In this document: in pieces, positions 18,302 through 27,100 of the stretch
How the letters are laid out: each line of letters begins with the position of its first letter
Numbering within the stretch: the stretch's first letter is position 1
Source of the DNA: Sorangium aterium
Lineage (GTDB): Bacteria; Myxococcota_A; Polyangia; Polyangiales; Polyangiaceae
NCBI RefSeq assembly: GCF_028368935.1
Contig: NZ_JAQNDK010000002.1
Coordinates: 2,356,001-2,420,000 of the forward strand
Reading direction: 5' to 3'
Length of the DNA: 64,000 nucleotides
The notes under the pieces: model-generated
Told to the model about the DNA's origin: nothing
What the model saw: the letters and a program-made list of their open reading frames with translations, nothing else
The model's database searches: none
Translations under genes and position numbers: made by a program

Positions 18302-18748
18302 ATGAGACACATCCTCGATGGGTCGATGGGGGTCATCCTGGCCGCGGGGCTCTGCGGCGCCGGGTGCAGGGCGTCCGCGCATGAGCCTGCCGGCACGAAC
18401 GCGCCTCCTGGCGGGAACGCGCCGCCCGGCGCGAACGCGCCGCCCGGCACGAACGCATCTCCCGGCACGAACATCCCTCCGACGGAAGAGCCCGCCACGC
18501 CGCCGGCAGCCGCCCCGATGGGCGAGCGGATCGTCGTGGGCAGCGATCCGTGCAAGAGCGACGCAGACTGTGTGCCCGTGTGCGCGTGCCACGCGGCCGC
18601 GTGCATCGCGAAGGCCACCGCGCCGACGTGTGATCGAGGCCTGATGTGCACGCAGGAGTGCCGGCCCGGAACGATGGATTGCGGCGGAGGCTGCCTCTGC
18701 CAGGGCGGCCGGTGCGCGGCCCGCCTGATCAACGTGCCCCCGCCCTGA
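18302..18748 (+). CDS. Small Cys-rich lipoprotein with NAPPG repeats
   Basis: A 148-residue protein. The signal sequence ends at AAGLCGAGC (lipobox). A linker of five six-residue units (GTNAPP, GGNAPP, GANAPP, GTNASP, GTNIPP) leads to a Cys-rich C-terminal domain with about ten Cys (SDPCKSDADCVPVCACHAAA, CTQECRPGTMDC), probably held by disulfides. Such domains are common in myxobacterial surface lipoproteins. The function is unknown. Confidence 0.65.
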   Translation: MRHILDGSMGVILAAGLCGAGCRASAHEPAGTNAPPGGNAPPGANAPPGTNASPGTNIPPTEEPATPPAAAPMGERIVVGSDPCKSDADCVPVCACHAAACIAKATAPTCDRGLMCTQECRPGTMDCGGGCLCQGGRCAARLINVPPP

Positions 18749-18870
18749 GCCCCTTTGTGTGCGCCGGCCTGCGGATGCGCGCGTAAAAGCTCTTGGAGAC
18801 CGGTGAAGGCCCACCAGGCATGGGCCTTCACCGAGCTTCGCGCCGCGTTCTCCTACCTCCAAACATGAAC

Positions 18871-19086
<216 letters not shown>

Positions 19087-19110
19087 GTGACCGGGCGCCC
19101 GGCTCAGTCC

Positions 19111-19440
19111 TCAGTATTTGTAAACAGCGGCGAAGATCGAGCGACGCATGATCTCGTTCGTCGTCGTCTCGCGCACCCACGCGGCGATCCCGGTCCCGTT
19201 CGGGCCGAAGCCCACCGTCGGCTCCCAGTGCTCGGCGGCGTTGTCGTCCTCCAGCGGGTGGGCCTCCGTCCATCCCTGCGCGGGCGACAGCTCGCTGGCA
19301 AAGATCGACCGGAGCGCGGCGGCTTTCTGGGTCCACACGGCGAGCCCCCGCCCGGCCCCATCCACGGCGATCTCGGGGCCGCTCACGCTGTCTTCGTCGG
19401 CCGAGAGCTTGTCGGCTGGCTGGAACGTCGTCCCCGCTCC
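19111..19440 (-). pseudogene. C-terminal remnant of a repeat-type extracellular protein
   Basis: An open frame of 110 residues begins right after an in-frame TGA, without a convincing start, and contains FQPADKLSADEDSV, GPEIAVDGAGRGLAVWTQ and GWTEAHPLEDDNA followed by GPNGTGIAAWVRETT. The two copies of the pattern G-x-G-x-(A/L)-A-V/A-W suggest beta-propeller-like blades as found in large secreted proteins. It looks like the end of a longer gene whose front has been lost. A GTG at 19386 could still allow expression of 91 residues. Confidence 0.5.
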
Positions 19441-19568
19441 TCACGCGCTCGATCCTCGATCGTCGATGTCCCTAACGACATCGAGGGACACGGGGCCTCG
19501 GAACATCGTGACTTGCCGGAGCTGCACCGGCCGAACGGCACGCGAGGCGGCGCAGGGCGGTCAGCGCG

Positions 19569-20153
19569 TCAGAAGTCTCCCTCCTTCACGTAAGGGTAGC
19601 TCCACAGCGTCACCTGCAGCAGGCAGGATTTGACCCACGCCGCGTGCATCCTCTCGACCTCCTCGGCGGAGTGGCCCTTCCTGGCGAGGAACGGCTTCAG
19701 GGTGAACGTCACAGGGAAGATGAGCGCGAAGAGGTTGCGAAACGGCACCAGGTCGGTCGACGGCGCCCCGTCCGTCTTGTTCTTCTTGATGCGGTGATGG
19801 CGGAGGCCGATCTCGTGCTGGTAGTCGAGCCACCTCTGGTCGTACTCAGCGCGCGCCGTGTCGAGGATCCACTGGCCGAAGCGCTTTCGGACCCCGCCGA
19901 GGTAGTCGCCGAGCGGCTTGCCGTCGGCCTTGCCGGTGAAGGACGCGAGGAGGTGCGGGTTCGCGCCGACGAAGCCGTACCAGACATCGAGGATCTGCTC
20001 GACCTGATCCTTCACGATGTCGTGCGAGAGGCGGAGGTACTTCACGTCCTCTTCGCCGAAGAGGGCGCTCTTCTTCATGTCCTCGAAGTCGGCTGGCAGA
20101 ACCGGGGACTTCGCGACGGCGCTTGTTCCATACGTATATCCATGGACGGTCAT
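19569..20153 (-). CDS. Protoglobin (single-domain haem protein)
   Basis: A 194-residue protein with AAGGAG before the ATG. It is collinear with archaeal protoglobins over its full length: LSHDIVKDQVEQILDVWYGF, FGQWILDTARAEYDQRWLDY, the haem-ligand region HEIGLRHHRIKKNKTDG, FALIFPVTFTLKPFLARKGH and the end TLWSYPYVKEGDF. Protoglobins bind O2, CO and NO; no signalling domain is attached, unlike globin-coupled sensors. It is downstream of the MarR gene on the same strand, separated by 332 bases that contain a hairpin element, and may belong to its regulon. Confidence 0.9.
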   Translation of the reverse strand: MTVHGYTYGTSAVAKSPVLPADFEDMKKSALFGEEDVKYLRLSHDIVKDQVEQILDVWYGFVGANPHLLASFTGKADGKPLGDYLGGVRKRFGQWILDTARAEYDQRWLDYQHEIGLRHHRIKKNKTDGAPSTDLVPFRNLFALIFPVTFTLKPFLARKGHSAEEVERMHAAWVKSCLLQVTLWSYPYVKEGDF

Positions 20154-20305
20154 GATCGTTCACTCCTTCTGCGGGCAATACCCCGCGCTCACCCCGAGCG
20201 ACGCGCTCGGGGCGTTGAAACGGTCGTCGCGACGGCGACTGGCCGGTAACAGGCCTCGAAGAGGCTATCGTATGTAGAGCGGCGCTCTGGAGCACCGCTC
20301 ACGTT

Positions 20306-20410
20306 GATCAGCCGAGAAATGAACCGCCAAGGCACCAAGGCGCCAAGAGATCGAGAAAATCACAATGATCTTGGCGTCTTCTGGCGTCTCGGCGGCTTTT
20401 TCTGCTGATC
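20306..20410. repeat. 105-bp imperfect inverted repeat (hairpin element)
   Basis: The outer arms begin GATCAGC at 20306 and end GCTGATC at 20410. Inner arms AACCGCCAAGGCACCAAGG and the facing CTTGGCGTC/CTGGCGTC/CGGCGGC blocks pair across a short AT-rich loop near 20355-20367. CGCCAAG-type palindromes of this kind occur as dispersed repeats in many genomes. Here the element occupies the space between the MarR and protoglobin genes. Confidence 0.75.
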
Positions 20411-20485
20411 CGGAGCAACCTCCCGCAGCGATGCCACCCGCCTGCCTGGCGGCTGCGCCCGCATCCCGCGAGGAGGAGCACCGCT

Positions 20486-21145
20486 CTACTCGGGCTGGAC
20501 GAAGCGCCTCCACGCGTCTTCGCGCTGCGCCTCTTCAGCCTGCTCGTGTTCGCCGCAGTCGATCCTCAGGTGTCGGCCCGCCATCGGCGCGTCGACGAAA
20601 GCACAGTGGTGGGGCAGCGCCCCTTCATGCGCGTTCGGCCGGAAGTACTTGCAGGTGACGCACATGCGGCTCACCGGGATATGCCCGCTGAGCTGCAAGG
20701 AACGGATGATCTTCACGACCCCAGCCAGGAAGGCCTCTTGCTCCAGCGTCGAGAGCGCGCCCACCGCGGACACGATGGCGTCGGGCAGCGTCGTCACTTT
20801 CTGCGCGAGCGCGCGCCCCTGCGGCGTGAGCTCGATCAGGCTCGCCCGCGGGTGGCGCGGGTCCGGGCGCTTGACGACAGCTCCCTTGTCCACGAGCGCT
20901 CGGACCGATTCGCTGATGGTCGCCAGGGTGACGCCCAGGCGCTGCGAGAGCTCGCTCCCGCTGAGCGGCCCCTCCAGCGAGAGCGTCGCGAGGATCTGCC
21001 CCTGCGTCGGCGACAGGCCCTCGTGGTTCGCCTGCTCCCACGCCTGCAGCTTCATCGCGAGCCCCAGCTTCCGAAGCCCTACCGCGATGCGCCGATCGAT
21101 CGGCTCGGAGTTCTCCTCGAAGAAGAGCGGGAGCGAGCGACCCAT
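20486..21145 (-). CDS. MarR family regulator with C-terminal four-Cys domain
   Basis: About 219 residues. The winged helix is clear (LSPTQGQILATLSLEGPLSG, LGVTLATISESVRALVDKGA, PDPRHPRASLIELTPQG). The last 55 residues hold four Cys and several His (RMCVTCKYFRPNAHEGALPH, HCAFVDAP, LRIDCGEHE), a likely Zn or Fe-S site not present in ordinary MarR proteins. A perfect TTGACA -35 and a TTAAAT -10 upstream place the transcript start near 21146, so the ATG at 21145 is preferred over the in-frame ATG at 21154. The perfect palindrome between those boxes is presumably its own operator. Confidence 0.88.
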   Translation of the reverse strand: MGRSLPLFFEENSEPIDRRIAVGLRKLGLAMKLQAWEQANHEGLSPTQGQILATLSLEGPLSGSELSQRLGVTLATISESVRALVDKGAVVKRPDPRHPRASLIELTPQGRALAQKVTTLPDAIVSAVGALSTLEQEAFLAGVVKIIRSLQLSGHIPVSRMCVTCKYFRPNAHEGALPHHCAFVDAPMAGRHLRIDCGEHEQAEEAQREDAWRRFVQPE

Positions 21146-21152
21146 GACCCTC

Positions 21153-21180
21153 ATTTAACTTAGGAGTCCTAAGTTGTCAA
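21153..21180 (-). promoter_or_regulatory. Predicted promoter of the MarR gene
   Basis: On the minus strand TTGACA (21180-21175) and TTAAAT (21158-21153) are 16 bases apart. The predicted start of transcription is about 21146, next to the ATG at 21145. The spacer is filled by the MarR-type palindrome. Confidence 0.55.
21157..21175. promoter_or_regulatory. Perfect 19-bp palindromic operator, MarR type
   Basis: AACTTAGGAGTCCTAAGTT is an exact inverted repeat (two 9-base arms around one G). Its position between the -35 and -10 of the MarR gene is classical for autorepression. It also lies upstream of the divergent CHAT operon, so it could influence both directions. Confidence 0.8.
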
Positions 21181-21333
21181 GGGTGGCCCGCGGTGAGCCG
21201 CGCCGGGTCGCCGAGGACCGGGCGAACGCTCGTCCAGCACGAGGTCGAAGGCCACGGCCCCCGAACTGGACCCATCGGCTCGCACGGCCGCGCGACGTCC
21301 CCCTGTGGACCCGATCGACCGCTGGAAGCGGGC

Positions 21334-22491
21334 ATGGAGGAGCGCGCGCTCCTGCGGCAGCCTGCCGAGGTCATCCGGCGTGATCGTCGGAGATCGGAGG
21401 CGGCGCGCGGCACGCCGCCCGACGTGCGCTCATCCAACGAGCTCATGGCAGGACCGGAGCCAGCGAAGCCGTTCAGGGGAGCCATCCGGACCTCGGTGTC
21501 GACATCGACGGACGGGCTGGTCGCAGGACAGGAGTTCTCCCTCTTCGTCACGGTGCAGAACCCGTTCGAGGCGCCGCTCTCGCTGTGCCGCGTGAGCACG
21601 AGCCTGCCCGCCGAGCTCATCGATGTCGACCGGCAGTGGACAGAGCAGCGGATCGAGAGGCTCGAGGACCGACTCGCCGTGATCGAGGGCGCCGCGCGGG
21701 CGCTCGCGCCGGGCGGCGACTCCCTGGGCTCGCGGCTGCGCCGCGCCGTCCGGCGGCTGCTGCGGCGCCGCCCGCCCGGGCGCGGCGAGGCGCCGAGGGC
21801 GCCCGCGATCGCGCGCGATCTCCGCGGAGCAGGCGGCGAGGCCGCGCTCGCGGCGCTCCACCCGCCGCTCCGGCACAGCGCGGGCCTCCGGGGCCGGGGA
21901 CCCACGGCGGGCGCGTGGAGCGAGGACGGCGAGGAGGGGAGCACCTCGCCCGAGGGGCTCCTCGGCGACGACGCAGGCGCGGTCCGGGACGCCATCCTGT
22001 CGTCGGGGGCCCCGGATCCTCCCACGGTGCTCCAGGCCGGGAACTCGACGGCGCGGAGCTTCACCGTGCGATCGCGGCGCACGCTGTGGTTCCGCACCGC
22101 GTCGTACCGGTTGCTCATCGAGGTCGAGTACGAGATCGACGGCGCGAGCAACGTCGACACCATCGAGCACGTCCTCAAGGTGAGCTCGTCGCTGGCGAGC
22201 ATGATCTGCGGCGCCGTGCTCGGGGGCGTCGGGGGCTGGTTCGCCGCGCGGGGCGGCGCCGCGCCGCTCGACGTGGAGACCGGCTTCAGCCTCGCCGTGT
22301 CGCTCGTCCTGGTCGTGATGGCGGTCGTCCTGCTCGCGCGCAAGAGGGACGTGCAGCCCATCGTCGCGATCGAGGATTTCTGGGGCGGTGTCGCCGTCGG
22401 GTTCTTGATCGCCTATTCAGGACCGAGGCTCTTCGCGGGGCTCTTCGGTCTGCCCGCGCCGGCGCAGCCCGCGTCGAGCGCCCTCATCTGA
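21334..22491 (+). CDS. Membrane-anchored protein, first gene of the CHAT protease operon
   Basis: About 385 residues from the ATG at 21334. An internal ATG at 21445 is an alternative start and neither has a strong ribosome site. The N-terminal part (VSTSTDGLVAGQEFSLFVTV, QNPFEAPLSL, SLPAELIDVD) looks like an Ig-type beta domain. A basic Arg/Ala/Gly-rich disordered stretch follows, then a second beta segment (SRRTLWFRTASYRLLIEVEY). Three hydrophobic helices close the protein at about residues 287-305, 318-336 and 352-373. I do not recognise a family. Its position at the head of the operon suggests it anchors or senses for the downstream proteases at the inner membrane. Confidence 0.72.
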   Translation: MEERALLRQPAEVIRRDRRRSEAARGTPPDVRSSNELMAGPEPAKPFRGAIRTSVSTSTDGLVAGQEFSLFVTVQNPFEAPLSLCRVSTSLPAELIDVDRQWTEQRIERLEDRLAVIEGAARALAPGGDSLGSRLRRAVRRLLRRRPPGRGEAPRAPAIARDLRGAGGEAALAALHPPLRHSAGLRGRGPTAGAWSEDGEEGSTSPEGLLGDDAGAVRDAILSSGAPDPPTVLQAGNSTARSFTVRSRRTLWFRTASYRLLIEVEYEIDGASNVDTIEHVLKVSSSLASMICGAVLGGVGGWFAARGGAAPLDVETGFSLAVSLVLVVMAVVLLARKRDVQPIVAIEDFWGGVAVGFLIAYSGPRLFAGLFGLPAPAQPASSALI

Positions 22492-22596
22492 CAGCGATGC
22501 TGCCGAGCTCGCGCGACGCCGGGAGAGTCGGGAGAACGGAAGCGCAGGCTTTACATCCCGCCCTGCGCCGTTAAGCACGCATGGAGAGGAGGGGCC

Positions 22597-23976
22597 GTGT
22601 CCACTCTGCGTGCCAGGGCGACCGCCGAGCTCCAGTGTCGGATCGACGTGCTCCCGCGCGACGTCGCGCGGTTCGAGGCGGCCGCCGCGGCGAACACGCG
22701 AGGTTTCGGGATCCACAAGAGCCAGGTGCTGGCGCTGAAGATCCTCATGAACGAGCTGATCCAGCGCCAGAGAGGCATCCTGGAGCGGCTCGGAGCGGAC
22801 CTGTCCGACGCCGACTTCGCGGATGGCTTCGGCAAGCTCCTCGTCGAGATCGCGGGCGCGCACGGGGTGTGGAACATCTTTTCTCAGACGCTCGCGCAGC
22901 GGGAGCAGCCGGCGCTCGCCCCCCCGCTCGACGCGGCCGACCTCGTGGCCGCCGAGTGTTACCAGGCGTGCATGAACACGGCGCGCAACTGGGGCCTCGT
23001 CCCCCGCGAGGGGATGCGCGAGCCGCCGCTGGTCTGCCTGGAGGCGCACTACGGGCCGGTCGCCGTGAGCCGCCAGAACCCGCTCCGCGCCCTCCGCAGC
23101 TCGCTCCGGAGCTACCGCGACCTCCGGCTGCCGATACCGATCGTGCTCCTGCCGGCCGATCAGACCGAGTGCGCCTGGCTCCTTGTCATGCTCTGCCACG
23201 AGGTCGGCCACAACGTCGATCAGGATCTGGCGCTCTCGAGCGAGCTGACCAGGGCGCTGCTCCTCGGCACCGACGGGGAGATCCCGTCCGACCGGCAGGA
23301 GATCTGGTTCGGCTGGACCCGGGAGATCCTCGCCGACGCGATCGGTGTCCTCCTCGGCAACGCCGGCTTCGCGCTGGCGCTCGCGTCGCTGCAACTCGTG
23401 CTCGCGCCCGGGAGCCAGCAAGGCGAGCTTGACCGGCGCGATCCTCACCCGCACCCGATGATCCGCGTCCCGCTGCTCGCCGCGCTGCTGCGGCGGCTCG
23501 GGGTCGCGGCGCTCGCCGGCGCGGCCGACCAGATAGAGCAGGACTGGCGGGCGCTGCCCGCGCCGGCCTGGGTCGCGCCGTTCCTCGGCGACCTCGGCGC
23601 GATCGCGGGCACGTTCCTGGAGAGGAAGCTGGACGCGCTCGGCGGTCGCGCGCTCAGGGAGCTCCACCCGGACGTCGCGGCCGACGTGAAGCGGGCAGAC
23701 GCGCTCGCGCGCTTTCTCAGGAGCGGTGAGCTCCGCCCGGCGCCGGACAAACCCTCATATTTCCCCTACCGCCTCGTGCCGGTCGCGGCGCAGCTCGTGG
23801 TCGCCTCGGCGCCGTCTCCGGTCGAGCTCGGCGCCGTCCAGCGGCGATCAATGGAGTTCTTCGCGGCGATCCCGCGGCCGCCGATGCTGGCGGGCGCGGC
23901 GTCGCTGTCCCCGCAGCGCGCCGCGTCCTATGCGCGGATCGCGCGGTCGGTCGACTTCGCTGGAGATGGCGGATGA
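22597..23976 (+). CDS. Zincin-like HEVGH metalloprotease-type protein
   Basis: A 459-residue protein with GTG start 4 bases after GGAGGGG. The only family motif I see is LLVMLCHEVGHNVDQD (His201, Glu202, His205). It is followed about 40 residues later by WTREILADAIGVLLG, where Glu243 or Asp247 is placed to be the third zinc ligand, as in gluzincins. There is no signal peptide, so it should act in the cytoplasm. The rest is alpha-helical and unrecognised. Its stop codon overlaps the next gene (ATGA), so it is translationally coupled to the degenerate CHAT protein. Confidence 0.75.
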   Translation: MSTLRARATAELQCRIDVLPRDVARFEAAAAANTRGFGIHKSQVLALKILMNELIQRQRGILERLGADLSDADFADGFGKLLVEIAGAHGVWNIFSQTLAQREQPALAPPLDAADLVAAECYQACMNTARNWGLVPREGMREPPLVCLEAHYGPVAVSRQNPLRALRSSLRSYRDLRLPIPIVLLPADQTECAWLLVMLCHEVGHNVDQDLALSSELTRALLLGTDGEIPSDRQEIWFGWTREILADAIGVLLGNAGFALALASLQLVLAPGSQQGELDRRDPHPHPMIRVPLLAALLRRLGVAALAGAADQIEQDWRALPAPAWVAPFLGDLGAIAGTFLERKLDALGGRALRELHPDVAADVKRADALARFLRSGELRPAPDKPSYFPYRLVPVAAQLVVASAPSPVELGAVQRRSMEFFAAIPRPPMLAGAASLSPQRAASYARIARSVDFAGDGG

Positions 23977-25361
23977 CCACGAGGCCGAGCGCGCAGCTCT
24001 CTCGAACTCCAGAGATCCTCGTCCGCATCGCCCCGGTCCGCCCCGCGGAGCCGGTCACGCCGCGCGCGACCGGCCGCCGCGTGTGCCGGCGCTATCACGC
24101 GTGGATCTACACGAAGCTCGATATCTCCTCTCTGCTGCTCGGGGACCCCGGCGCGGTCGAGCCGGGCGGCGCGTCGCCGCTGCCCGAGATGGCGGGGCTG
24201 CCGCTCATCGGCCATGAAGAGATCTCCGTCACCTGGCTCAGCTACGCCGAGTATCTGAGCATGTTTTACGAGGGCGAGGAGGCCCTGCTCGAGCTGCGGC
24301 GCCGCCTCATCGGGTCGATCTCCCGCGGGCTCCGGGCGATCCTGCGGCTCCGGCCGCACGCGCCCCGGCGGCTGCGCATCTGGTGGTCGACCGAAACGCC
24401 CGAGCTCGACGAGCTTCCCTGGGAGATCCTCCTCCACGGCGAGCACCGCCCGCCGCGCCTCTCGATCGTGCGGGGGATCCCGGGGCGGGTCGTGCCGCCG
24501 CTCTCCCTGCGGGAGGGACAGCCGCTGCGCGTCGCCGTGGTCGACCCGACCGGCGGCGCGCCCGCCTCGCTCTCCGAGGCGCTGGAGGGCCTGGGCTCCG
24601 GCATCGAGGTCGCCTGGATCGAGGAGGACGACGCGCGCAAAGCGCTCTCCGCGGCGATCCAGGCGGGATTCGAGGTGATCCACGTGGTGGCCGACGGCAT
24701 GGTGCCGCTCGGCCTGGAGGGCCTCCTCGAGTTCTCGGGGGACGAGGACGACACGCTCTCCTCCCTGGAGCTCACTGCCATGCTGCGCGGGTCGAGCGCC
24801 ACGATCCTCTCGCTCACCCCGCCGGAGACTCCCCGCGTGGGCCACGGCGGCATGCCCGCCGTGTACCACGCGTTCGCGCACTTCGGCCATCAAAGCGGCG
24901 ATGGCCCCACGATCGCCGCCCAGCTCGGCCCCATGCATCCACGCGTGTACCGCGAGTTCTGGCGCGCGTTCTACGAGCGGCTCGCGGCGTCGCTCGACGT
25001 GGAGGACGCGATGATGGCGGCGTCGCAGCGCCCCCTCCTGACGCCCGTCGTTCTGTTCCTCCGGCACCGCTTCGGCCGGCAGTTCACCCGGCAGGGCGAC
25101 GACGCGCGGCGCTCTCCCACGTGGCCGACGCTCGGCGCGGGGCAGACCCCGGAGGGCGACGTGCCGCTCACGCCGGCGCAGGTGACCGCCGATCTCTCGT
25201 GCTCCCGCGACCTGCTCGACGCGGCGAAGACGCTGGAGGCCCGCTACGCGGCGCTCGGGCTCGAGTTCCCGGGCAAGGGCCTCATCGAGCGCGAGGGCCA
25301 GCGGCAGGCCGCCCTCGATGAGGCGCTCGATCAATCCCTGTCCGAGGACACGGAGCCATGA
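23973..25361 (+). CDS. Degenerate CHAT-domain protein (predicted inactive)
   Basis: A 462-residue protein. The CHAT fold is recognisable from ELDELPWEILLHGEH (residues 144-158), LRVAVVDPTGG and GFEVIHVVADGMV. The catalytic His expected before the Gly of that last motif is Asp241, and the Cys expected in the LSxC motif is Thr282 (ATILSLTPPETP). Both dyad residues are therefore missing. The N-terminal 130 residues are unrecognised. It overlaps both neighbours by ATGA. By analogy with paired active/inactive proteases, it may be a regulatory or scaffolding subunit for the intact CHAT protein that follows; this is inference. Confidence 0.78.
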   Translation: MTTRPSAQLSRTPEILVRIAPVRPAEPVTPRATGRRVCRRYHAWIYTKLDISSLLLGDPGAVEPGGASPLPEMAGLPLIGHEEISVTWLSYAEYLSMFYEGEEALLELRRRLIGSISRGLRAILRLRPHAPRRLRIWWSTETPELDELPWEILLHGEHRPPRLSIVRGIPGRVVPPLSLREGQPLRVAVVDPTGGAPASLSEALEGLGSGIEVAWIEEDDARKALSAAIQAGFEVIHVVADGMVPLGLEGLLEFSGDEDDTLSSLELTAMLRGSSATILSLTPPETPRVGHGGMPAVYHAFAHFGHQSGDGPTIAAQLGPMHPRVYREFWRAFYERLAASLDVEDAMMAASQRPLLTPVVLFLRHRFGRQFTRQGDDARRSPTWPTLGAGQTPEGDVPLTPAQVTADLSCSRDLLDAAKTLEARYAALGLEFPGKGLIEREGQRQAALDEALDQSLSEDTEP

Positions 25362-27082
25362 GAAACCCCGAGTTCGTTGTCGACATCGAGCCTGGCGGGG
25401 GCTCGCGCCTGCGGCTGTGCGTCCACGCCAGCCACCTCGCGCCCATCGATGACGAGCTCGAACGACCCTTTCCGAGCTTCCCGCCCGCGGAGCTCGACGA
25501 GCTGCGGAGCGGCTACGGGTCGGAGCAGATGACCGAGTCCCTGGCCGAGCAGGTCACCGGCTGGCTGCTCCAGAACGATCTCCGCGGCCACCTGGGCACC
25601 GCGGTGAACGCGGCGACTCAGCCCTTCCGGATCGTCTTCCGGCCGCACCCGGCGGTGCTTCCGTACCTGCACGACGTCCCCTTCGAGCTGCTCAAGCTCG
25701 ACGCCGACCGGCTCGCGCTGCACCCCTTGGTACGGGGGATCGTCCACTCGTACAAGCGCCACCGCGGGGTGGCCGCGCCGCCGGCGCTGCGCTGGAGCTG
25801 GCCTTTCCGCGTGCTCTTCGTCCGCACGAACCCGAAGGACCTCGGCGGGGACGTGCCGCCCGTGCTGCCCATCCGCGATCGCGTCGTCGCGATCGCGCGC
25901 GGGTGCGGGCTCGCCGACGTCGTGGAGGTCGCGGTGCTGAGCAGCGAGGCGGGCGCAGGCGGGCCCGTCACCTACGATGCCTTCCGCGCCGAGCTGCGCA
26001 ACGTGCGCTACGATCTCCTCGTTTACCTGGGGCACGGCGACCTCCAGGAGGTCGGGTTCGAGGGGTTGCCCCCGATCGGCGTCCTCCTGTTCGAGCTCGA
26101 CGGCAGCGACTTCGCCAACCCGATCCGCGCCGATCAGCTCCGGAGCGAGCTCCTGAACCGGCCCGTGCCGGTCGTGGTGCTCGCGGGCTGCATGACCGCG
26201 GCGGGCGAGGTGCTGCGCGAGCGGCTGCCGCAGTGGATGCGCGGCAACCAGAACGTGGCGCACTCGCTGATCCACGGCGAGTCCGGCGTCCAGTGCGCGA
26301 TCGGGATGCGTCACCGGCTGGAGGCGGCGGACGCCGAGCGCTTCCTCCAGGCGTTCGTCCTCAGCCTGCTCAAGCAGTGCCCGGGCGACGTCGAACGGGC
26401 CGTGCGGGCGGGACGCGAGGAGATGTTCGCGCAGAAGCCGTACCCGCCCAGCTGGTCGGCGCCCGTCCTCTTCCGCGCGGCGAACGTGGAGCCGCTGTTC
26501 GACTTCCTGTGCACCGCGCCGACCGCGTTCGACCCGCTCGACGAGCACGACCAGGCGCTGCGGGAGAAGTTCTGGAAGAAGCGGAGCGAGCTGCCGGCCG
26601 CGCTGCCCCCGGAGACCCGACATTTCTCGAGCTTACTGCTCGATACGGTGGAATCAACGTTCCTCGACCGCAGGCGGCAGGGGGGGGCCACCCTGGTGTG
26701 GCCCGCGCGGAACGAGGCGAAGCCCGGCGATACCGTGAAGGTGTCTGTCCAGCTCATGGAGTCGGTCTCCGTGTCGCGCCTGGAAGGACGGCTGTCCTTC
26801 GCCGAGGCGATCACGGTGCGGGCAGCCCGGCCGGCGTCGGGGCTCAAGGCTGCGGGGCTGCGCGCGTTCTTCGCCCTGGATCAACCGGGCGAGGTGCGGT
26901 TCGTCGCGTCCGCCCCTTCCGGAGAGCCGGTGACGCTCGGCGCTGGTCCGCTGTTCGAGGTCGACCTGACGCTGCCCGGCGCGTTCCCCGCCGTGTACGA
27001 GTTGCGGGTTGACGCGCTCGCATCCGAACCGAGGTTGTTCATGTGCGGCTGGAACAATGCGATCGTTGTGCCGCTGCCATGA
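25358..27082 (+). CDS. CHAT-domain cysteine protease with C-terminal Ig/cohesin-like domain
   Basis: A 574-residue protein. The caspase-like CHAT domain has both catalytic residues: His226 in YDLLVYLGHGDLQ and Cys278 in VVVLAGCMTAAGE. Other CHAT features are the upstream LHDVPFELLKLD (family LPWELL position) and the exposed-loop segment VAHSLIHGESGVQCAIGMRH with RFLQAFVLSLL. Residues from about 430 onward form an all-beta domain (KPGDTVKVSVQLMESVSVSR, LEGRLSFAEAITV) similar to cohesin/Ig modules. CHAT proteases are clan CD enzymes that usually cut a specific partner after activation. The next two genes are the natural substrate candidates. Confidence 0.88.
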   Translation: MRNPEFVVDIEPGGGSRLRLCVHASHLAPIDDELERPFPSFPPAELDELRSGYGSEQMTESLAEQVTGWLLQNDLRGHLGTAVNAATQPFRIVFRPHPAVLPYLHDVPFELLKLDADRLALHPLVRGIVHSYKRHRGVAAPPALRWSWPFRVLFVRTNPKDLGGDVPPVLPIRDRVVAIARGCGLADVVEVAVLSSEAGAGGPVTYDAFRAELRNVRYDLLVYLGHGDLQEVGFEGLPPIGVLLFELDGSDFANPIRADQLRSELLNRPVPVVVLAGCMTAAGEVLRERLPQWMRGNQNVAHSLIHGESGVQCAIGMRHRLEAADAERFLQAFVLSLLKQCPGDVERAVRAGREEMFAQKPYPPSWSAPVLFRAANVEPLFDFLCTAPTAFDPLDEHDQALREKFWKKRSELPAALPPETRHFSSLLLDTVESTFLDRRRQGGATLVWPARNEAKPGDTVKVSVQLMESVSVSRLEGRLSFAEAITVRAARPASGLKAAGLRAFFALDQPGEVRFVASAPSGEPVTLGAGPLFEVDLTLPGAFPAVYELRVDALASEPRLFMCGWNNAIVVPLP

Positions 27083-27100
27083 GGCCGCGCCGGGGTCGAT

